Positions 53,279-61,681 of a DNA stretch of 64,000 bases are shown here, in pieces; position 1 is the stretch's first letter, and each line of letters begins with the position of its first letter. Source of the stretch: Fimousia sp045616445 (GTDB lineage Bacteria > Bacillota > Clostridia > Lachnospirales > Lachnospiraceae); the NCBI GenBank assembly GCA_045616445.1, contig JAZLGR010000018.1, positions 62,001 through 126,000 of the forward strand, written 5' to 3'. The notes under the pieces are model-generated. The model worked only from the letters and a program-made list of their open reading frames with translations, had not been told where the DNA came from and ran no database searches. The translations under genes and the position numbers were made by a program.

Positions 53279-54445
53279 ATGAGTGAAAACAAAGAATATA
53301 AAGACAATATTATAGAATTTCCAACCAACCGGGCGGAATTAAAAGCAGCTGCAGACGCAGAAAAGATTTCGGAAGAAGCTGTAGAAGAAACTACAGAAAC
53401 CTTAGAGGAAATGGCAGAAGCAGCAGTCTCTGAACATGCTGAGGATGGGGAAAACGAAGCAGAAATCGAGGCAGAAATCGAGGCAGAAATCGAAGCAGAA
53501 ATCGAAACAGAAATCGAAACAGAAATCGAGGCAGAAATGGAAACAGAAATTGAAGCTTCACAGGATGCTGCAGAGGATGAAATCTCAGAGGACGTAGATG
53601 AAATCCCAGAGGATTCAGATGAAGTGTCAAAGGATTCAGAAGACTTTGATGATATCGAAGATGAGATCCATGTGGAAGAAGCTGCCGAAGCTACAAAAAC
53701 TCCTTCTTACAAAAGCAAACGCTGGAAGAAGAAAAGGGGCATCCGTCTTCGTACCATTCTGCTGATTCTTCTTCTGATCATAGTGGGAGCAGTGGCTGGT
53801 ATCTGGCATTTCTGTCCAATCGAGCAGATCAGTGTATCTGGAACGACATATTACAGTGACAAGCAGATCATCGATACCTTACAACAGGATCATTATATCG
53901 ATAATTCGGTATTCCTGATGATTCGCAATAAGATTCGTCCGATTAAGACTATGCCATTCGTGGAGAAGGTGGATGTAGAGATTGAAAGTCCAAACAGTAT
54001 CAATATCCGTGTTCATGAAAGCCTTCGCGCAGGCTGTATCAAATACGCTGGCAAATTCGTCTATTTCGACAAAGAAGGCTATGCCCTTGAGGTTATGGAG
54101 AAGCGTCTGCCGGATGTACCGCTAATCACGGGAATCACATTTAACCATATCATTGTGGGAGATCCGCTCACTGTAAAGGATGAGAAGACGTTAGAACAGA
54201 TCGTAAAGATTACCACACTGATTACAAGGAATGAACTGACCATCAAAAAGATTGTATTCCGTACAGATGGAACTGTTCGCTTGAAGCGTAAGAATCTGAC
54301 CATTGTCCTTGGTATGCCGGTGAATCTGGATGCGAAGTTATCCGTTCTTCCGAAGGTGCTTTCTAGCATTGATGGAGAAGCGGGGACACTCTATCTGGAC
54401 GAGTATACGGATGAGGCAAAAGTCATTACATTTAAGAAAAAATAG
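53279..54445 (+). CDS. divIB: Cell division protein DivIB/FtsQ with acidic repeat region
   Basis: Bitopic division protein of 388 residues. The cytoplasmic N-terminus (~150 residues) is unusually long and acidic and contains eight near-identical 12-base units coding for EIEA/EIET repeats. A basic patch (KSKRWKKKRG) leads into the membrane segment (~residues 158-178), then a POTRA domain (PIEQISVSGTTYYSDKQIID) and the FtsQ/DivIB beta domain (YFDKEGYALEVMEKR). It links FtsL and FtsB-type proteins to the PBP. Confidence 0.92.
   Translation: MSENKEYKDNIIEFPTNRAELKAAADAEKISEEAVEETTETLEEMAEAAVSEHAEDGENEAEIEAEIEAEIEAEIETEIETEIEAEMETEIEASQDAAEDEISEDVDEIPEDSDEVSKDSEDFDDIEDEIHVEEAAEATKTPSYKSKRWKKKRGIRLRTILLILLLIIVGAVAGIWHFCPIEQISVSGTTYYSDKQIIDTLQQDHYIDNSVFLMIRNKIRPIKTMPFVEKVDVEIESPNSINIRVHESLRAGCIKYAGKFVYFDKEGYALEVMEKRLPDVPLITGITFNHIIVGDPLTVKDEKTLEQIVKITTLITRNELTIKKIVFRTDGTVRLKRKNLTIVLGMPVNLDAKLSVLPKVLSSIDGEAGTLYLDEYTDEAKVITFKKK
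53459..53554 (+). repeat. Tandem 12-bp repeat inside divIB
   Basis: Eight consecutive variants of GCAGAAATCGAG (first base A or G, last base A or G, later copies with TGG or TTG changes) encode an acidic Glu-Ile-Glu-Ala/Thr run in the cytoplasmic tail. The period is a multiple of three, so copy-number change would keep the frame. Confidence 0.9.
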
Positions 54446-54517
54446 TTGTGGAAACAGTCATAATATAATAAAATATATATTAGAGTAATTGGATATATGA
54501 GGCAGGAGGAAACAAAA

Positions 54518-55654
54518 GTGGTAGAAATTAATATAAATAATGATGACAAAACTCAGGCTAAGATTTTGGTAATCGGTGTTGGTGGAGCAGGTAATAATGC
54601 AGTAAACCGTATGATCGATGAACAGATCGAAGGCGTTGATTTAGTAGGTATTAATACAGATAAACAGGCATTAAGCTCTTGTAGAGCGGCAACTAAAGTT
54701 CAGATCGGTGAAAAACTCACTAAAGGACTTGGCGCTGGAGCAAAACCTGAAATCGGTATGCAGGCAATTGAAGAAAACCGCGAAGAAATCACAGAATTAG
54801 TAAAGGATGCAGATATGGTATTCGTTACATGTGGTATGGGCGGTGGTACAGGAACTGGTGCAGCTCCTGTTGTTGCTGAAATTACAAAGAATCTTGGTAT
54901 CTTAACTGTTGGTGTTGTTACAAAACCTTTCATGTTTGAAGGAAGACCTCGTATGAGAAATGCCGACAGCGGTATCGCAAGATTACAGGAAAACGTTGAT
55001 ACATTAATCGTAATTCCTAATGACAAATTATTAGAAATCTGTGACAAGAAAACTTCTATCCCAGCAGCATTAAAGAAAGCAGATGAAGTTTTACAGCAGG
55101 GCGTACAGGGAATCACAGACCTGATTTACAGACCAGGTCTCATCAACCTTGACTTTGCTGACGTACAGACTGTAATGAGAGATAAGGGTATCGCTCATAT
55201 CGGTATTGGCCACGGCGAAGCTGACAGAGATGACAGAGCAATCTATGCAATCAAAGAAGCTATGGAAAGCCCATTATTAGAAACGACAGTAGAAGGTGCT
55301 TCCGATATTATCGTTAACTTCTCTGGTGATATTGGTATCCAGGAAGTATACGAAGCAATCAACTACTTAACAGATGCAGCTGGTGAAGGCGCTAATATCA
55401 TCTTTGGTAACGTTGAAAGCGATGTTGCAGATGATGAAATCAGCATCACATTAATCGCTACTGGCGTTCGTTCTGAAGCAATGCCAGCAAAACCAGCTCC
55501 AGTAAAAGAAGCAGCTCCTCAGCCTGAACCAGAAGTAGTAGAAGAAGCTCCAGTTCAGGAAGAAGCTCCACAGACAGGCAGAACATTTACCAATGCTTCT
55601 TATACAGAAGATGTAATCGATATCCCTGACTTTTTAAAGAATCGTAGAAGATAA
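54518..55654 (+). CDS. ftsZ: Cell division GTPase FtsZ
   Basis: Tubulin-like GTPase of 378 residues forming the Z ring. It has VGGAGNNAVNRM, the T4 signature GGGTGTGAAPVVAE, and a C-terminal acidic/Pro linker ending in the conserved tail VIDIPDFLKNRRR. AGGAGG (54505-54510) lies 7 bases before the GTG at 54518, which is therefore preferred over the ATG at 54497. The following lipoprotein gene overlaps its stop codon. Confidence 0.96.
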   Translation: MVEININNDDKTQAKILVIGVGGAGNNAVNRMIDEQIEGVDLVGINTDKQALSSCRAATKVQIGEKLTKGLGAGAKPEIGMQAIEENREEITELVKDADMVFVTCGMGGGTGTGAAPVVAEITKNLGILTVGVVTKPFMFEGRPRMRNADSGIARLQENVDTLIVIPNDKLLEICDKKTSIPAALKKADEVLQQGVQGITDLIYRPGLINLDFADVQTVMRDKGIAHIGIGHGEADRDDRAIYAIKEAMESPLLETTVEGASDIIVNFSGDIGIQEVYEAINYLTDAAGEGANIIFGNVESDVADDEISITLIATGVRSEAMPAKPAPVKEAAPQPEPEVVEEAPVQEEAPQTGRTFTNASYTEDVIDIPDFLKNRRR

Positions 55655-56496
55655 TGATGAAAAGAAAAATATTTGCTTCATTATTGGTTCTGTGCCTGAT
55701 TTTTGGTCTGACTGGCTGTAAAGGGTTAGTCAAAAAAGCCGAAGAAGAAACCACGGAAGCTCCGAAGGAGATTACGGGGATTGAGACGCAGGAATCCATG
55801 AAAGGGGTAACCTTAAAGATTGGGGTATCCCCGGACTTTGCTCCATTTACCTATCAGGACAAGTCTGGTAATATGAAGGGCTTTGACATCGATTATATTG
55901 CAGAGCTCAGCGAGTATCTGGGCTTTGAATATGAACTGGTTGTGGAACAGATAAAGGACATTGAACAGGACATGGAGAATGGTAAGCTTGACTGTGCCAT
56001 TTCCGGTATTTCGGCGACCAATACCAGAGCAGAGAAATTCTTATTCACAGATACCTATTTCACCAATTCCATGGTACTTCTTGTGGCAGAAGGCGTGGAA
56101 GCAGAAAGCAGGAAGGATATCGTCCACATGAAGCTTGGAGCAGAACGTGGTACCTCCTCTGCAGAGTATGTGAATACCAATCTGAAGAAATTCAATAACA
56201 AGATCAAGCATTATGATAATCTGACTGCTGTATTTAAGGCCCTTGAGAAGGGTAAGATTGATGCAGCTGTGCTTGATGGAACCAGCTATGATTACTATAT
56301 GGAGAATCATCCGGATAGTACCATCATCAATGTGGAATCCAATCTGAATGCCAGTCAGTCCAACTATGCAATCATGTGTCCAAAGGACTTTCCGTATGAG
56401 GATGAATTCAATGTGGGCATGAAGCAGATTGACTTAGATGGCATCTATCAGGAAATTTACAATAAGTGGTTTTCATCCAGTAATGCAGAAGAATAA
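55654..56496 (+). CDS. Amino-acid-type solute-binding lipoprotein (SBP_bac_3)
   Basis: Extracytoplasmic binding protein of 280 residues. Signal peptide with lipobox LTGC (Cys23), a short Glu/Thr linker, then a family 3 solute-binding domain: KIGVSPDFAPFTYQDKSG, GFDIDYIAELSEYLG, CAISGISATNTRAEKF and a C-terminal hinge segment. Such proteins serve polar amino acid ABC transporters, but no permease or ATPase gene is adjacent. The ATG overlaps the ftsZ stop (TAATG) and an ATG directly after it (55657) is also possible; no strong ribosome site is seen, suggesting coupling to ftsZ. Confidence 0.88.
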   Translation: MMKRKIFASLLVLCLIFGLTGCKGLVKKAEEETTEAPKEITGIETQESMKGVTLKIGVSPDFAPFTYQDKSGNMKGFDIDYIAELSEYLGFEYELVVEQIKDIEQDMENGKLDCAISGISATNTRAEKFLFTDTYFTNSMVLLVAEGVEAESRKDIVHMKLGAERGTSSAEYVNTNLKKFNNKIKHYDNLTAVFKALEKGKIDAAVLDGTSYDYYMENHPDSTIINVESNLNASQSNYAIMCPKDFPYEDEFNVGMKQIDLDGIYQEIYNKWFSSSNAEE

Positions 56497-56515
56497 TTGA
56501 ATATGAATAAAGCAA

Positions 56516-56550
56516 AAGAGTTCCGATGCTAAATCGGAACTCTTTTTTGG
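56516..56550 (+). terminator. Rho-independent terminator at the end of the dcw region
   Basis: Perfect 12-pair stem AAGAGTTCCGAT (56516-56527) with ATCGGAACTCTT (56533-56544), five-base loop, then a T run. Confidence 0.92.
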
Positions 56551-56622
56551 TGGATTATTATTTATGAAGGGTATATGTTATTACGAAATTTGCAAATCAA
56601 AAGATATATTACCCTGTTCTGC

Positions 56623-57876
56623 TTATTTAATACCGTAATGCTTCAGAAGAATCTCTTCTGCCTCTGCATTCCATAATCCATTATGTGCCTGACAGCTTTC
56701 TGCAAGGGCTTTGTAGAATGGATCAGATTCTCCCATTTTGCCAAAATCATCGATGGCAGTCAGTGGCATCTCGATCTGATTGTAGATTAACTTCTTGCCG
56801 CCAGGAATGGATGGAAGATTTAAGGTTGTGTCAATTACTGCATCAAGACCGCCGATGTGTGTGATCATAACTGCTGGTTTCATCAGTCCTTTTGCGGATT
56901 TATCAACGACTTCCTGTAAGTCGGAAATTAAGCTTCCGGAGCATCCTACATAGTGGTGGTTGGAATAGTGAACGTTGTATAAGTTTACTTCGCCAGAAAA
57001 TCCTGTGTCGGATGGGCCTGCGAAGATGTTGAGGCAGCCGTCATCTGCTAAAATCTTGTCGCCAACCTCTGCCATTGCGCGAACTGGTGCAAAGACGAAT
57101 ACATCATCATATCCATGACCTTCTGTCAGCTCGATGAGGCCAGCTACTTCGTCGTCCATTTTGGCTGTGTTCACATAGAGAAGTTCGATGCCGTTCTTTT
57201 CAGCCTCTTCTACAGGGATTACCTGAGCAGCACGTGTGAGACGTTCGTCGTTGATTTCAGTAACAACCACTCTCTTTGGTTTGTTCTCTGTGCATAATGC
57301 ATAGCTGATTGCAGCCAGACCCATAGGGCCACAGCCGCCCATGATAATTAAGTTACCGTCTGGCTTTGTGCCATGGGCATGTTCGTAGGATTCCGGAATA
57401 GTATGGAACATCTTGTGGAATCCAGATACGCAGCAGGCAACCGGTTCAGCGATGGATGCTTCAAAATAGGATCCATCGTTGTGCATGATACATCCCTTTT
57501 CGATAATTTCGTTCGGAATGATCGCATACTGAGTATCACCACCATAATACTGGTAGGAATAACCTGGTGTATCTAACTGATAAGGAATCTGTGGTTGCTG
57601 TGCGAATTTTTCGCCTGGCTTGAACTGATCTGCCCACTTTTCGCCAACTTCAATGATGTCACCGGCAAATTCATGGCCGATGATTACAGGCGCTGTAGCG
57701 ATACCATTTGGTACTCGTTTGTGTTTTTCGCCCTGGTTGACACATTTGAATGTGGACATGCAGATGCTGTCACAGATAATTTTTACTAAGATTTCGTCTT
57801 CTTTAATTGCAGGAAGTTCAAATTCTTCTAAACGAATATCCTTCGCTGCATACATTCGGATTCCCTTTGTAATCAT
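56623..57876 (-). CDS. Zinc-binding medium-chain dehydrogenase (sugar/polyol-phosphate type)
   Basis: Medium-chain dehydrogenase/reductase of 417 residues. N-terminal GroES-like domain with a catalytic-zinc Cys (CDSICMSTF) and His (GHEFAGDIIEVG), then the Rossmann NAD(P) domain (IIMGGCGPMGLAAIS). Length and C-terminal extension (SDPFYKALAESCQAHNG) resemble the L-sorbose-1-phosphate reductase (SorE)-like group; the SorC-type regulator upstream supports a sugar or sugar-phosphate substrate. The exact substrate is not determined. Cotranscribed with that regulator, whose stop lies 11 bases upstream. Confidence 0.85.
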   Translation of the reverse strand: MITKGIRMYAAKDIRLEEFELPAIKEDEILVKIICDSICMSTFKCVNQGEKHKRVPNGIATAPVIIGHEFAGDIIEVGEKWADQFKPGEKFAQQPQIPYQLDTPGYSYQYYGGDTQYAIIPNEIIEKGCIMHNDGSYFEASIAEPVACCVSGFHKMFHTIPESYEHAHGTKPDGNLIIMGGCGPMGLAAISYALCTENKPKRVVVTEINDERLTRAAQVIPVEEAEKNGIELLYVNTAKMDDEVAGLIELTEGHGYDDVFVFAPVRAMAEVGDKILADDGCLNIFAGPSDTGFSGEVNLYNVHYSNHHYVGCSGSLISDLQEVVDKSAKGLMKPAVMITHIGGLDAVIDTTLNLPSIPGGKKLIYNQIEMPLTAIDDFGKMGESDPFYKALAESCQAHNGLWNAEAEEILLKHYGIK

Positions 57877-57887
57877 TATTTCTCTCC

Positions 57888-58847
57888 TTAAAATGGGTTT
57901 TTGTAATAATAACTCAATAGTTTTTTTGCCAGTGCAATGTCGATCACGATAGAATTGAATAATCCGTGTTTTGCACCGGTGTAAATTGGTTTTACCTTGT
58001 CTGTTCCATGAGCAACACAGATAACGACCGGTATATGCTGCAGATCTTCTAAAGAAAGGCCGATGGTAAGTCGATTCCAGCTACAGTCGATGGCCTGACC
58101 ATTCTCATCAAAATAATTGAAATTGATATCTCCGCAGATTTGATCACGCTTATCGTTCAAATCATCAACGATATCCTGTGGCTGGTGTTCGAGCAGAGAA
58201 ACTGCAGAAAATGGTGTTCCAATTCCCACAACGGCAATATCTGCATGTTTGGCTCTTTCTAATGTTTTATGGAGGAAGGCTTGTCTGATCAGGACGGATT
58301 TTGCTTCCTCTGAGTCCACGAATACAGGGGCATAGAGCTGTGCATGCTGAGCTCCACATTTGGAGGCAAATACAGCTGTATGGTTGTTCGGGTCGCTATC
58401 CCAGAAGAATTCACCCAGTCCGCCAGAGGCAGGGACAAAGGTCAGATTCGGATAGTCCACTTCGGTCTGAAAACCAGAAGCCATGGCATGGATCGTCTGT
58501 CCGCCGGCTACCACAACTGTCTTCGCAGAAGATAAGCGAGGTTTTAGAAGGGTATTGGCTTCGTTGGCCAGAAGTGTCTCCATTCCACTCATTACTGTAT
58601 TGCAAATGCGTACGTGGCGCATTCCAAGTACCTTCTTCAACTGGTCCTCCAGCTCCTTGTGAGGGCGGATGACCTCAGAGTGGATAATCACTTCCACAAT
58701 GCCGGTGTTTTTTGCTTTTGTCAGAGTTTTGGAGATGAGAGAACGGCTGATATTTAATCGGTTGGCAATCTGAGCCTGAGTCAGATTATCTTCATAATAC
58801 AGCTTTGCAATCTCGATCATTAAATTATCATCTACTAATTTGCTCAT
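57888..58847 (-). CDS. SorC family transcriptional regulator
   Basis: Sugar-responsive regulator of 319 residues: N-terminal helix-turn-helix (NLTQAQIANRLNISRSLISKTL, in parts; ~residues 18-40) and a C-terminal sugar-phosphate-binding domain related to phosphosugar isomerases (VVVAGGQTIHAMASG, FVPASGGLGE, VVGIGTPFSAVS). Members sense phosphorylated sugars and control the operon they head. An AAGGTGAATT-like site precedes the ATG. It is first in an operon with the zinc dehydrogenase. Confidence 0.9.
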   Translation of the reverse strand: MSKLVDDNLMIEIAKLYYEDNLTQAQIANRLNISRSLISKTLTKAKNTGIVEVIIHSEVIRPHKELEDQLKKVLGMRHVRICNTVMSGMETLLANEANTLLKPRLSSAKTVVVAGGQTIHAMASGFQTEVDYPNLTFVPASGGLGEFFWDSDPNNHTAVFASKCGAQHAQLYAPVFVDSEEAKSVLIRQAFLHKTLERAKHADIAVVGIGTPFSAVSLLEHQPQDIVDDLNDKRDQICGDINFNYFDENGQAIDCSWNRLTIGLSLEDLQHIPVVICVAHGTDKVKPIYTGAKHGLFNSIVIDIALAKKLLSYYYKNPF

Positions 58848-58989
58848 GAATTCACCTTTGTCTTGTTATTATTATGGTTAGAATTTTAAGGCATTCAAAG
58901 CTGAAAAACAACGAAATGGGGAAAAAGGAACCTAATTTCTCTTTTTGCTCGTGTATTCTCTGAAAATCGTAACATATGTTACGCATAAT

Positions 58990-60771
58990 TTAAACTGATT
59001 TGGTATATTCTTTCAACCAAATCTGTTCTTCCGATGTAAGAAAAGGAAGAATTTTGTCATAAACTGATTGATGATAGTCATTTAACCACGTTTTCTCCTG
59101 TTCGCTGAGGAGTGACACGTCCACACCATCCAAGTCGATTGGAACATATGTTAAGTATTCGAAGGATAAGAATGCGCCGTATTCGTTCTGTTTCCATTTC
59201 CTGCAGAGCAGCTCATTCTCGATTCGAATGCCAAAACAGTGGTCGATATAGATGCCCGGTTCATCGGTGGTAACCATACCTGGCATCAGGACGGCATCTA
59301 AATTGCTTTTGTTTACCCGGTAGCGGAAGTTGTTTGGTCCTTCATGAACGCTCAATACATGCCCCACACCGTGGCCTGTGCCATGGCGGAAATCAATGCC
59401 CATCTCCCACATCGGTTCTCTTGCAAGACAGTCTAAATTGCTGCCACGGCATCCTGCTAAAAATTTCGCATTGGCCAGATGGAGCATAGAACGAAGAACT
59501 GTGGTATACATGGTGCGTTCGCGGTCAGTAATCGGGCCTAAGATGAAGGTTCTGGTGATGTCGGTGGTGCCGTCAAGATACTGGCCGCCGGAATCCACCA
59601 GAAGCATATGCTCCGGACGAATGGTCGCATTGGAGGCTTCTGTCACAGTGTAGTGTACGATGGCAGCATTCTCCTTATAGGCGCTGATCGTTTCAAAGCT
59701 TAAATCAATGGCCAGCGGGTCACTTAATCGAAGCTGGTCTATATACTGGGCAACCTCGATTTCTGTGAGTTCCCTCTTTTGGATTTCATGCTTTAACCAG
59801 TACATAAATTTGGTCATGTACACGCCGTCACGGATGTGGCAGGCTAAGGTATTCCTGATTTCTGTCTCGTTCTTTACAATCTTTGCATTGGTCGTATATT
59901 TTGGTCCCATCATTCTGGTCAGATTCTTTGGCAGGGACTGATATCCGTAGAAATTTAGATCGGACTGATCCATCAGAATCGGCGCCTGATCGATGGTGCG
60001 AAGAAACACATAGAAGGAATCGTAGTCCCGGATCTCGATCTCATGATCAGCAAGATAGGTTTTTGTCTGCTCGGTCAGTGCCTCCTCCTGGACAAAAAGA
60101 GTGGCACGGGATAAATCAATATAGGCGTAGGATAAGAAAACCGGTGTGCAGGCCACATCGTGTCCGCGCAGGTTAAACAGCCAGGCGATATCCATCAGGC
60201 CGCTGATCACCTGACATTTAGCGCCGTGCTTTTGCAAATGTTTCCGATACGCATCCAGTTTTTCGTCGACAGAAGTGCCTGCATAGCGCTCTTCAAAGGG
60301 ATAAATCTCATTAGCACTTCGTTTCGGACAGTGGGTCCATACTTCGTGGGCAAGATCAAGGTCGATCTTCATACTGCGATTCTGCCCGGAAAGCTTACGG
60401 CGAAGGCCCATACAGAAAGCTGTCGGGTAGAGCTTTCCGTTAAAACCAAGGACAGTATCTGTTTTCATCTCTTCTTTTAAGAAGTCTCCAATTGCTGGTA
60501 CGCCCGGGGTACCGTCCTTCATCAGGGTGATGCCGCTTCCGGCAAGCTCCTGCTCTGCCTGAAGAAAATATCGTCCGTCTGTCCAAAGCCAGGCAGCATC
60601 TTTCGATACCAGAAGAGTACCGGCAGAACCGGTAAATCCAGATAAATACTGTCTGCATTTAAAGTAGTCGCTGACATATTCTGAATTATGGTCATCGGAG
60701 GTTGGCACGAGGTAATAATCAATCTGATATTCGGCCATCTTCTCCTGTAATTTTATAATTTCCTGTCTCAT
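58990..60771 (-). CDS. Xaa-Pro aminopeptidase (M24B family)
   Basis: Aminopeptidase P-type metallopeptidase of 593 residues with two creatinase-type N-terminal domains, a pita-bread M24 catalytic domain and the M24 C-terminal extension. Metal ligands are visible: two Asp in LLVDSGGQYLDGTTDITR, His in GTGHGVGHVLSVHEG, Glu in TDEPGIYID and Glu in RIENELLC. It removes N-terminal residues before proline. The ATG at 60771 has AAGGAGG directly upstream; the frame runs on to 60864 through the operator region and is not used. Cytoplasmic; divergent from a GntR regulator. Confidence 0.93.
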   Translation of the reverse strand: MRQEIIKLQEKMAEYQIDYYLVPTSDDHNSEYVSDYFKCRQYLSGFTGSAGTLLVSKDAAWLWTDGRYFLQAEQELAGSGITLMKDGTPGVPAIGDFLKEEMKTDTVLGFNGKLYPTAFCMGLRRKLSGQNRSMKIDLDLAHEVWTHCPKRSANEIYPFEERYAGTSVDEKLDAYRKHLQKHGAKCQVISGLMDIAWLFNLRGHDVACTPVFLSYAYIDLSRATLFVQEEALTEQTKTYLADHEIEIRDYDSFYVFLRTIDQAPILMDQSDLNFYGYQSLPKNLTRMMGPKYTTNAKIVKNETEIRNTLACHIRDGVYMTKFMYWLKHEIQKRELTEIEVAQYIDQLRLSDPLAIDLSFETISAYKENAAIVHYTVTEASNATIRPEHMLLVDSGGQYLDGTTDITRTFILGPITDRERTMYTTVLRSMLHLANAKFLAGCRGSNLDCLAREPMWEMGIDFRHGTGHGVGHVLSVHEGPNNFRYRVNKSNLDAVLMPGMVTTDEPGIYIDHCFGIRIENELLCRKWKQNEYGAFLSFEYLTYVPIDLDGVDVSLLSEQEKTWLNDYHQSVYDKILPFLTSEEQIWLKEYTKSV

Positions 60772-60799
60772 TTTGAGCTCCTCCTTATTCTTATCTTCT

Positions 60800-60884
60800 A
60801 TTTTATCGGAAAGTGGCTGGTTTATCAAATGTTTACCACTGGTAAAATTTAATCTTGACACCAATGGTTTACCAGTGGTATAGT
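60800..60884. promoter_or_regulatory. Divergent promoters with two GntR-type operators
   Basis: Plus strand: TTGACA (60855-60860), 18 bp, TATAGT (60879-60884). Minus strand: TTGATA (60828-60823), 17 bp, TAAAAT (60805-60800). Operators TTTACCACTGGTAAA (60832-60846, perfect palindrome) and TTTACCAGTGGTATA (60868-60882) lie beside the minus -35 and over the plus -10. Their centres are 36 bp apart. The adjacent GntR protein is the obvious ligand. Confidence 0.65.
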
Positions 60885-60909
60885 GTAATCATAGGAGGAA
60901 AAGAATAAT

Positions 60910-61623
60910 ATGCCAGGCAAAAAACCACTCTATGTAAGACTCAGTGAAGAGATTTTAACCAAATATGGAAATTTAGATTATTACTCTCCACTTCCCGGAG
61001 AACGTGAACTCTGCGAAGTGTTCCACACCAGCCGACCAACCATACGTAAGGCTGTGGATCTTTTGGAGCAGGATGGTAAGATTGTCAGACTGCAGGGGAA
61101 AGGAACGTTCTTTGTGGGGGAAAAACCTCATGTGGCTCACGAGACCAATAAGGTAATCGGGTTTTATAATGACATCCGTCTTCAGGGGAAGAAGGCGAAC
61201 AGTAAAGTGCTGTTCCAGAACATGGAGAAGGCAGATGCATTTATCGCAGAGAAGCTGGGAATTGAAGAAGGCGAGATGGTATTTCATTTGGAACGTCTTC
61301 GATATATTGACGGTCAGCTTTATAACCTGACCAATTCCTTCCATCCGGTGAAGTATTTTCCGGATATTTATAAAGAAGATTATTCTGAAACTTCCCTTTA
61401 TGATACATTCGAAAAACTGGGTGTATTCATTAAAAACATGAGACAGGTGATCGAAGTGAAGCCGGCAGATGAATATGAGGCCATTCATCTTGGTATTAAA
61501 GAAAGCGAACCAATCAGTGTTCGTACCTGTATCACCTATGATCTGAACGACAGAATTATTGAATATGTACAGATCAAAACCCAGGCCTACAAAACCAAGT
61601 TTGAAATTATGGTTAACCGCTAG
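60910..61623 (+). CDS. GntR family regulator with UTRA domain (HutC type)
   Basis: Regulator of 237 residues: N-terminal winged helix (YVRLSEEILTKYG, LPGERELCEVFHTSRPTIRKAV, residues ~1-70) and a UTRA ligand-binding domain (VIGFYNDIRLQGKKANSKV through YVQIKTQAYKTKFEIMVNR, in parts). HutC-type members respond to sugars or amino-acid derivatives. AGGAGG precedes the ATG. Palindromic TTTACCA-N-TGGTAAA sites in its own promoter suggest autoregulation. The dehydrogenase gene begins 58 bases downstream. Confidence 0.92.
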   Translation: MPGKKPLYVRLSEEILTKYGNLDYYSPLPGERELCEVFHTSRPTIRKAVDLLEQDGKIVRLQGKGTFFVGEKPHVAHETNKVIGFYNDIRLQGKKANSKVLFQNMEKADAFIAEKLGIEEGEMVFHLERLRYIDGQLYNLTNSFHPVKYFPDIYKEDYSETSLYDTFEKLGVFIKNMRQVIEVKPADEYEAIHLGIKESEPISVRTCITYDLNDRIIEYVQIKTQAYKTKFEIMVNR

Positions 61624-61681
61624 CAATAACCATAATTTACATAAACCACATTTTTTAAAAGCATTTAGAGGAGAACTTATT

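Noticed and set aside
53459..53554. Possible CRISPR-like short repeats
   Set aside because: The 12-bp units are contiguous, without spacers, and are translated as part of DivIB.
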